From the NCBI GenBank assembly GCA_020444415.1, contig JAHLLA010000003.1:1-64000 (forward strand): a DNA stretch of 64,000 nucleotides. Reading direction: 5' to 3'. Within the stretch, counting starts at the first letter, position 1. Each line of letters begins with the position of its first letter. Shown here piece after piece: positions 58,612 to 64,000 of the stretch. The notes below the pieces were generated by a model. The model did no database searches, had not been told where the DNA came from, and worked only from the letters and a program-made list of their open reading frames with translations. Position numbers and translations under genes: made by a program. This stretch comes from Bacteroidota bacterium. Lineage in GTDB: Bacteria; Bacteroidota; Bacteroidia; Bacteroidales; F082.

Positions 58612-58638
58612 AAAGCCTTGCAATGCGAGGCTTTTTTT
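58612..58638 (+). terminator. Rho-independent terminator after citrate synthase
   Basis: AAAGCCTTGC / GCGAGGCTTT (one G-U pair), 3-base loop, then a T run. Confidence 0.9.
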
Positions 58639-58652
58639 ATTTTTGTCGGAAC

Positions 58653-59063
58653 ATGATCACACAGAAAGAAATTACCTTACCTGCATACAGCAAGGGGCTT
58701 CATATTATTGATAGGGCCATAGAAAGCGCTATGGATAATTTACCTGAAAATGGATTATTAAATATATTCATCAAACATACTTCTGCCGGGTTAACGATTA
58801 ATGAAAATGCCGATCCGGATGTACGGGCTGACTTAATGAAATTGCTTGAGAGAATGGCTCCTGAAGACGCACCGTTTTACGAACATACGATGGAAGGACC
58901 TGATGATATGCCAGCACATTTCAAATCTTCCGTATTTGGGCCGTCATTAACTGTTCCTGTTAGCAATCACCGTTTAAACCTGGGCACCTGGCAAAGTATT
59001 TATTTGTGTGAATTCAGGAACCACGGGGGGCCAAGAAGATTGGTGCTTACTTTGTATTCTTAA
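58653..59063 (+). CDS. yjbQ: YjbQ/UPF0047 family protein
   Basis: 136 residues from the ATG placed after the terminator T run; an upstream ATG would lie within the terminator. Family features: GLHIIDRAIESAM, NIFIKHTSAGLTINENADPDVRADL, YEHTMEGPDDMPAHFKSSVFG, LGTWQSIYLCEFRNHGGPRRLVLTLYS. The His/Asp/Glu cluster matches the conserved metal site. Some members have weak thiamine-phosphate synthase activity; the true role is unclear. The last 17 bases overlap the convergent gene. Confidence 0.9.
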   Translation: MITQKEITLPAYSKGLHIIDRAIESAMDNLPENGLLNIFIKHTSAGLTINENADPDVRADLMKLLERMAPEDAPFYEHTMEGPDDMPAHFKSSVFGPSLTVPVSNHRLNLGTWQSIYLCEFRNHGGPRRLVLTLYS

Positions 59064-59655
59064 ATTCGCGTGTCAAATCATCCAATTTAGATTTAGAAAA
59101 ATCAATTAGTTCTGGGTAAAAATCTTTAAAGTCGGCATAAAGGTCATCATAATTTTGCCTGATAACATCCACCGCTTTATCCATACCTGAAATTCCGCCA
59201 GTCCGTCGGTCCATTCCGCTAAATACCTGTTTCAAGCCATCGAATTGGGCATAGGATGTGAGCCAGTTTTGTGATACCAGAAAAGGTAGGAGTCTTTTCG
59301 TACGACTTGGAAGTATCAATACATTTCTTCCAAGTATTCCATAAACATGCGCTGCGAAAACAGCCAATTCGTCTTCATGATAATGTTTCCAGTTGCGTGC
59401 CAGAAAATGGTCATAAAAAATGTCCATCACGATAGCTGAATACCTTCCAAAATCTTTTCTTACCCTGCTTACACTTTGTTTGAACAAAGCATGTGAATCG
59501 GTATAGGTATCTATTTGCCGGTGCAATAGTATCCCGGTTTGAATATCCTGCCTGAAATCGAGGAACTTCTTTCCTTTGACTGCATCGGCAATAAAATTAC
59601 CAAGAAGTATATCCTTATTTGAACCGGAAAGATGGGCATGTGCCAGAAAATTCAT
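59047..59655 (-). CDS. acpH: Acyl-carrier-protein phosphodiesterase-like protein
   Basis: 202 residues. AcpH/DUF479 features: MNFLAHAHLSG, NFIADAVKGK, LHRQIDTYTDSH, RYSAIVMDIFYDHFLARNW. The His/Asp residues form the metal site used to remove 4'-phosphopantetheine from ACP in E. coli AcpH. Cytoplasmic. Overlaps the yjbQ end by 17 bases (convergent) and diverges from iorA. Confidence 0.9.
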   Translation of the reverse strand: MNFLAHAHLSGSNKDILLGNFIADAVKGKKFLDFRQDIQTGILLHRQIDTYTDSHALFKQSVSRVRKDFGRYSAIVMDIFYDHFLARNWKHYHEDELAVFAAHVYGILGRNVLILPSRTKRLLPFLVSQNWLTSYAQFDGLKQVFSGMDRRTGGISGMDKAVDVIRQNYDDLYADFKDFYPELIDFSKSKLDDLTREFKNTK

Positions 59656-59727
59656 ACGCTAAATTGTCTGGCAAAAGTAGTGAAACAAATCAATTTAAAT
59701 TCATTATAGATAATGGTTATAAAAAGC

Positions 59728-59754
59728 TTGGCGCCATGAATTTTGATAATTTTG
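59728..59754 (+). promoter_or_regulatory. Candidate promoter of iorAB
   Basis: TTG at 59728 and TAATTTTG at 59747, an exact TAnnTTTG, spaced 16 bases. The start codon is 39 bases downstream of the -7 box. Confidence 0.55.
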
Positions 59755-59793
59755 CAATCGATTTCGATACTTACTAATTAAAGCTTTAAGCGG

Positions 59794-61425
59794 ATGAAAA
59801 AGTTGTTGTTATTAGGCGATGAAGCGATTGCCCAGGGAGCTATTGATGCTGGAATATCAGGCGTTTATGCTTATCCTGGAACGCCTTCCACAGAGATTAC
59901 CGAATATATACAGGCTTCAAAAGAAGCAAAAGACAAACATATTAAATCGCAATGGTCGGCCAATGAAAAGACAGCCATGGAAACAGCGATTGGCATGTCA
60001 TATGCAGGCAAAAAAGCATTGGTTTGCATGAAACATGTGGGCCTCAATGTAGCGGCTGATGCATTCATCAATTCATCAATAACAGGCGCAAATGGCGGAC
60101 TGGTTGTACTTTCAGCAGATGACCCTTCCATGCATTCGTCACAAAATGAGCAGGATTCACGATTTTACGGAAAATTTGCGATGATTCCCATCATGGAACC
60201 AACCAACCAACAGGAAGCTTACGATATGACCCGATATGCGTTTGAACTGTCAGAAAAGTTTGGTGTTCCGGTGCTGTTGCGGGTTACCACTCGTTTGGCT
60301 CATTCCAGGTCAGGTGTTGTAAGAAAAGAAGAGGTTGCGCAAAATGAGATGCGCTTGCCTTCCGACTTACGTCAATTTGTGCTGCTGCCTTCTATTGCCA
60401 GGAAACAATACAATACACTACTAAGCAAACAAATTGCTTTTGAAGAAGATGCAGAAAAATCAGGTTATAATACTTTTATTAAAGGTAAAGATAAAAGCCT
60501 GGGTATTATCGCCTGTGGCCTTGCATACAACTACCTGATCGAAAACTATGAAGATGCCAAAGTGCCTTATCCGGTGCTAAAAATATGCCAGTATCCGGCA
60601 CCTCGTAATTTGGTCAAGAAGTTATATAATATGGTGGATGAGGTATTGGTGCTGGAAGAAGGTTATCCTATATTGGAAGAACTTATAAAAGGCTATCTCG
60701 ACAATGGAAAAAAAGTAAAAGGCAGGCTCGATGGCACCATTCCTCGTGCAGGAGAGCTCAACCCAAATATTGTTGCAAAAGCATTACATCTTCCTGTAGC
60801 AGAAGGATTTGATATTTCAGAAATCCTGAAAGGCCGTCCTCCATTGTTATGTGATGGATGTTCACACTGGGATTCATTCAATGCCTTAAATGAAGCACTT
60901 GCGCCTTATTCTTCCGGCAGGGTGCTTTCTGACATCGGATGCTATACGCTGAGTGCATTACCACCATTGCAATCCATAAACAGTTGCGTGGATATGGGCG
61001 CTTCTATTACGATGGCTATCGGTGCAGCCGAAGCAGGACTTATTCCTGCGGTAGCTGCCATTGGCGACTCCACTTTTACACATTCAGGTATAACAGGTCT
61101 GTTGGATGCGGTTAATCACAAAGCACCGATCACGGTTCTGATCGTGGATAATTCCACCACGGGTATGACAGGTGGGCAAGAATCGTCGGCATATGGTAAA
61201 GTAGAAGATATAGTTAAAGGAGTTGGTGTTGAAGAAAATCATATTCGGGAAATCAAACCACTGAAAAGATTTCACGAGGAGAATGTAAAAGTGTTTCAGG
61301 AAGAACTTGAATATGATGGCGTTTCTGTGATCATCGCACGCAGGGAATGTATCCAAACCCTCGCCAGGAAAATGAAAGAGAAGGCAAGACTAAAGCGGGA
61401 ACAAAAAGAAGCCAATGCGAAATAA
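59794..61425 (+). CDS. iorA: Indolepyruvate:ferredoxin oxidoreductase alpha subunit, no ferredoxin domain
   Basis: 543 residues. N-terminal pyrimidine-binding half (YAYPGTPSTEITEYI, AMETAIGMSYAGKKALVCMKHVGLNVAAD, SADDPSMHSSQNEQDSR) and C-terminal TPP half (CDGCSHWDSFNAL, DIGCYTLS, GDSTFTHSGITGLLDAVNHKAPIT, DNSTTGMTGGQE). It decarboxylates aryl-pyruvates from aromatic amino acids to acyl-CoA. The usual C-terminal two-[4Fe-4S] domain is absent: after IARRECIQTL the chain ends in a Lys/Arg/Glu-rich helix. Electron transfer must therefore use another partner. iorB follows after 10 bases. Confidence 0.92.
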   Translation: MKKLLLLGDEAIAQGAIDAGISGVYAYPGTPSTEITEYIQASKEAKDKHIKSQWSANEKTAMETAIGMSYAGKKALVCMKHVGLNVAADAFINSSITGANGGLVVLSADDPSMHSSQNEQDSRFYGKFAMIPIMEPTNQQEAYDMTRYAFELSEKFGVPVLLRVTTRLAHSRSGVVRKEEVAQNEMRLPSDLRQFVLLPSIARKQYNTLLSKQIAFEEDAEKSGYNTFIKGKDKSLGIIACGLAYNYLIENYEDAKVPYPVLKICQYPAPRNLVKKLYNMVDEVLVLEEGYPILEELIKGYLDNGKKVKGRLDGTIPRAGELNPNIVAKALHLPVAEGFDISEILKGRPPLLCDGCSHWDSFNALNEALAPYSSGRVLSDIGCYTLSALPPLQSINSCVDMGASITMAIGAAEAGLIPAVAAIGDSTFTHSGITGLLDAVNHKAPITVLIVDNSTTGMTGGQESSAYGKVEDIVKGVGVEENHIREIKPLKRFHEENVKVFQEELEYDGVSVIIARRECIQTLARKMKEKARLKREQKEANAK

Positions 61426-61435
61426 ACTATAACAG

Positions 61436-62020
61436 ATGAAAAAAGATATCATTTTAGCCGGAGTAGGGGGACAGGGAATTTTAACAATTGCTGCCACTAT
61501 CGGAACTGCAGCTTTGCTTGAAGGATTGCAGCTTAAGCAAGCCGAAGTACATGGTATGAGCCAGCGGGGTGGCGATGTACAATCACACTTAAGGCTTTCT
61601 TCAAAAGAAATCGCTTCCGACCTCATACCTGAAGGTAAAGCCGATCTGGTTATTTCCGTCGAACCGATGGAAGCACTTAGGTATGTAAATATGCTGAATA
61701 AAAAATCAGGTTGGATGATCTCCAGTATGAATCCATTCAATAATATATCCAATTATCCTGATCTGGAATTAATATTGAATGAGATATGGAAATTACCGCA
61801 TTACATAACAATAGATGCCAATAAAGTGGCAAAAGAACAAGGTTCGGTAAAAGCAGCTAATATTGTGATACTGGGTGCCGCTTCACCTTTTTTGGGCCTG
61901 AAGTACGAGTCGCTTGAAAAAGCGGTGCGAAATATTTTTGCCAGCAAAGGAGAAGACATGATAAAGCTCAACCTGAAAGCCCTGCGGGCCGGACTTCAGT
62001 ATACTGAAAAGAACACATAA
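61436..62020 (+). CDS. iorB: Indolepyruvate oxidoreductase beta (gamma-type) subunit
   Basis: 194 residues. It starts KKDIILAGVGGQGILTIAATIGTAAL, the CoA/FAD-side motif of the gamma-like subunit, then EVHGMSQRGGDVQSHLRLS and DLVISVEPMEALRYV. Together with IorA it forms the enzyme. Operon of two genes with a terminator after it. Confidence 0.93.
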   Translation: MKKDIILAGVGGQGILTIAATIGTAALLEGLQLKQAEVHGMSQRGGDVQSHLRLSSKEIASDLIPEGKADLVISVEPMEALRYVNMLNKKSGWMISSMNPFNNISNYPDLELILNEIWKLPHYITIDANKVAKEQGSVKAANIVILGAASPFLGLKYESLEKAVRNIFASKGEDMIKLNLKALRAGLQYTEKNT

Positions 62021-62042
62021 TTTCAAACCGAAAAATTATATG

Positions 62043-62070
62043 GCCGGATTCTACTGATCCGGCTTTTTTT
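62043..62070 (+). terminator. Rho-independent terminator after iorB
   Basis: GCCGGAT / ATCCGGC with a 7-base loop and a T run. Confidence 0.88.
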
Positions 62071-62132
62071 ATGATTTACGACATTATAATTAAAAGTATT
62101 TTTGCCCGTTTACAAGAAAGATAGCAGAGAAG

Positions 62133-63356
62133 ATGAAAATACGAGGAATTGCCATATACCTATTAGGAATTGTTTTTATGCTGCAGGCATGCAATATTCA
62201 AAATACTTCTGACGACCAACAGGGTGTGTCAGAAATACAATACATGCCTGAACTTACATACGGCATTAATACTGATTCGCTTATCGTGAGTTTTGATAAG
62301 GTGAAGAAAAATGAATTTTTATCCGACATTCTTCTCAGACACGGTGTTGACTACAGCACCATTGATCATATCGCTAGACATACAAGAGATACATTTGATG
62401 TAAGAAAAATAAGGTATGGTAATAACTATTGTGTGATCTGCAATAACGATTCTATCCCAAAAGCCCTTTATTTCGCTTATGAAATCACGCCATCCTCTTA
62501 TGTTTTATATCATTTGTCGGATTCAGTATACGCTGAATTGGGAGAAAAAGAAATAAAAGTGGTGCTGACTTCAACAGCGGGAGAGATCAAATCGTCCTTA
62601 TGGAATTCGCTGGTAGATGCCGAAGCTGATCCCAATCTGGCCAATGAGTTATCCGAAATATATGCATGGACCATTGATTTTTTCGGCCTTCAAAAAGGGG
62701 ATAGCTATAAAGCTATATATGAAACATATTTTGTTGATGATGTTTATACAGGCCTGGGAAAAGTAAAAGTAGCCAGTTTCAATCATGGTAATAAGGATTT
62801 GTACGCTTTTTACTTTGAGCAAAACGGAAAGGGCGATTATTTTGACACGGAAGGCAATAGTCTCCAACGTACTTTTTTAAAAGCACCTTTAAGATATTCC
62901 CGTATTAGTTCTGGTTTTTCTAACAGCCGTTTGCACCCGGTGCTTAAAATTCGCAGACCCCATCATGGTGTTGATTACGCAGCCCCAACCGGAACGCCCG
63001 TTTACACGGTAGGTGATGGTGTAGTTATCCAAAAAGGCTACCAAAAAAGCGGTGGGGGCAATTACATCAAAATAAAACATAATGGTACCTATACCACGGT
63101 TTATATGCACTTAAAAGGATTTGCAAAAGGTATTAAAGTAGGACAACGTTTGAAACAAGGTGATTTAATTGGTTATGTGGGCAGTACCGGACTGGCAACA
63201 GGACCGCATCTCGACTTCAGATTTTATCGTAACGGAAGTGCTATTAATCCTCTTAAAGTCGAATCCCCTCCTTCAAAACCCGTGGAAGAGGCTAATCGCA
63301 TAGCATTCGATTCCATAGTCAACCAGTATTTGCCTTTGATTACAGCAATCAATTAA
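62133..63356 (+). CDS. M23-family murein endopeptidase, lipoprotein
   Basis: 407 residues. Lipobox LQAC (Cys20). The middle ~200 residues include an OapA/LysM-like region (FLSDILLRHGVDYSTID; VRKIRYGNNYCVI). The C-terminal M23 domain has SSGFSNSRLHPVLKIRRPHHGVDYAAPTGTPVY, YGGGNYIKIKHNGTYTTVYMHLKGF-type strands and HLDFRFY, with all zinc ligands. It cuts peptide cross-links in peptidoglycan, like MepM. Its own terminator hairpin follows. Confidence 0.93.
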   Translation: MKIRGIAIYLLGIVFMLQACNIQNTSDDQQGVSEIQYMPELTYGINTDSLIVSFDKVKKNEFLSDILLRHGVDYSTIDHIARHTRDTFDVRKIRYGNNYCVICNNDSIPKALYFAYEITPSSYVLYHLSDSVYAELGEKEIKVVLTSTAGEIKSSLWNSLVDAEADPNLANELSEIYAWTIDFFGLQKGDSYKAIYETYFVDDVYTGLGKVKVASFNHGNKDLYAFYFEQNGKGDYFDTEGNSLQRTFLKAPLRYSRISSGFSNSRLHPVLKIRRPHHGVDYAAPTGTPVYTVGDGVVIQKGYQKSGGGNYIKIKHNGTYTTVYMHLKGFAKGIKVGQRLKQGDLIGYVGSTGLATGPHLDFRFYRNGSAINPLKVESPPSKPVEEANRIAFDSIVNQYLPLITAIN

Positions 63357-63403
63357 AGTTTAAAGAGCAGCAGCATATAATATTATTCAAGGAGATTAAT
63401 CAA

Positions 63404-63437
63404 AAAAAAGGCTGTGTCAATTGACACAGCCTTTTTT
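63404..63437. terminator. Bidirectional terminator
   Basis: AAAAAAGGCTGTGTCAA / TTGACACAGCCTTTTT, a near-perfect long stem without a separate loop, A-run and T-run flanks, between convergent genes. Confidence 0.88.
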
Positions 63438-63453
63438 ATTAAATATCGAAATA

Positions 63454-64000
63454 TTAATTATCCCAAAAGATTGGGGTTTTCATTTCATCGCCACCAATGG
63501 CTGCTGCTGCTGCTGCGTAATTTGCAGCGTTCAATGTTTGCTCATTAATGGGGAATGTCATCCTTTTTGGGATCATACCACCTACGGTTGGCTCAGGGAA
63601 TGGAGGCAAGTTTAAAGTTGGCGCATCTAATCTTCTGTATGATGTCCAGCCAACAAATCCTCTGACATAAAATGCCAACCAGGCTTGTGTTCCAATCACT
63701 TGCTTCCAATCGCCTGCAGCAGTTCCGTAAGCAACTTCAGGTTTAGCAAGATAGGCTGCTGCTTCTGTTTCAAGTCCCCATTGTGCGAAAGATGCAGTAA
63801 TGGCGTTATTATACCATTCTTCTGCACTTCCTCCAACTGAATACCCTCTTTCAGCAGCTTCTGCTAAATAAAAAGCAGCTTCTGTATGATCAAGAAGTAT
63901 CATGGCATATGTAGGTTCCTGAATAGGATCAGCAATATGACTGTTTTGCGAGAATGATGTTCCTTCTCCGTAAACAGCGCCTCTGTATGTTTCACCATTG
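63454..64000 (-). CDS. SusD/RagB-family lipoprotein, C-terminal part (5' partial)
   Basis: The frame runs off the right edge without a stop, so about 182 residues of the C-terminal part are seen. EPTYAMILLDHTEAAFYLAEAAERGY and WYNNAITASFAQWG, then GTQAWLAFYVRGFVGWTSYRRLDAP fit the SusD-like_2 subgroup (SusD/RagB superfamily). It ends DEMKTPIFWDN. It marks the end of a second SusC/SusD-type locus. The substrate is not indicated here. Confidence 0.85.
   Translation of the reverse strand, partial: NGETYRGAVYGEGTSFSQNSHIADPIQEPTYAMILLDHTEAAFYLAEAAERGYSVGGSAEEWYNNAITASFAQWGLETEAAAYLAKPEVAYGTAAGDWKQVIGTQAWLAFYVRGFVGWTSYRRLDAPTLNLPPFPEPTVGGMIPKRMTFPINEQTLNAANYAAAAAAIGGDEMKTPIFWDN

Noticed and set aside
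59755-59764. CAATCGATTT directly downstream of the iorA -7 box, identical to the operator candidate at 40459
   Set aside because: It would overlap the iorA transcription start rather than lie upstream, and iorAB has no link to starch use. I treat it as a chance match and as a warning that one-mismatch sites are weak evidence alone.
1-64000. tRNA, rRNA genes and CRISPR arrays
   Set aside because: No cloverleaf with CCA-type end, rRNA segment or short regularly spaced repeats was recognised on reading; a dedicated scan was not possible.

Overview
The window comes from a member of the Bacteroidota. The evidence is a SusC/SusD pair, four proteins with the C-terminal sorting domain of the type IX secretion system (T9SS), Bacteroidota-type lipoprotein signals, many promoter -7 boxes of the form TAnnTTTG, and low GC throughout. 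The mix of T9SS tails, IorAB and a mitochondrial-type citrate synthase fits an environmental (often marine) lineage better than a gut Bacteroides. I cannot name the genus.

Layout. 1-5.2 kb: the end of a repetitive DUF4397 surface protein, an alpha/beta hydrolase with a queuosine-precursor transporter, and a LytS/LytTR-type two-component system. 5.4-9.4 kb: four small genes, a membrane methyltransferase fused to HEAT repeats, and an esterase with TPR repeats. 9.4-16 kb: pdxJ, dtd, a sugar MFS transporter, a TolB-like propeller protein, a PIG-L deacetylase and TfoX/DUF1801-type small proteins. 16-43.4 kb: a large starch/maltose/trehalose locus. It holds two uridine-kinase-like proteins, a beta-phosphoglucomutase/GH65 phosphorylase fusion, TreS, four further GH13 enzymes, one GH31 enzyme, a LacI-family regulator, SusC/SusD/SusE and a T9SS surface protein. 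43.4-54.4 kb: a small Cys/Lys/Asp-rich secreted protein beside an OmpR-type two-component system, an S9 peptidase with a TonB-dependent receptor, and a papain-like T9SS protease. 54.4-64 kb: PspC and LiaF-like envelope proteins, icd-citrate synthase, YjbQ, ACP phosphodiesterase, iorAB, an M23 peptidase, and the end of a second SusD-like gene that runs off the window.

How the starch genes fit together (inference from families). Surface SusC/D/E and a T9SS amylase bind and cut starch outside the cell. SusC imports oligosaccharides. Periplasmic or lipoprotein GH13 and GH31 enzymes reduce them to maltose and glucose. The MFS carrier moves sugar into the cytoplasm. TreS and the GH65-betaPGM fusion convert disaccharides to glucose plus glucose-6-phosphate. 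A CG-centred palindrome (CAAwCGwTTG, allowing one mismatch) lies upstream of every one of these transcription units, which suggests one regulon under the LacI-family protein encoded in the locus. At four of the promoters the palindrome centre is exactly 94.5 bp from the proposed -7 box.

The other notable item is a roughly 520-bp unit between the SusA-like and GH31 genes: a DUF559 endonuclease gene bracketed by two inverted, GC-rich palindromes. It looks like a small mobile unit inserted in the sugar operon, and one palindrome now encodes the last residues of the SusA-like enzyme. No rRNA, tRNA or CRISPR array was recognised.
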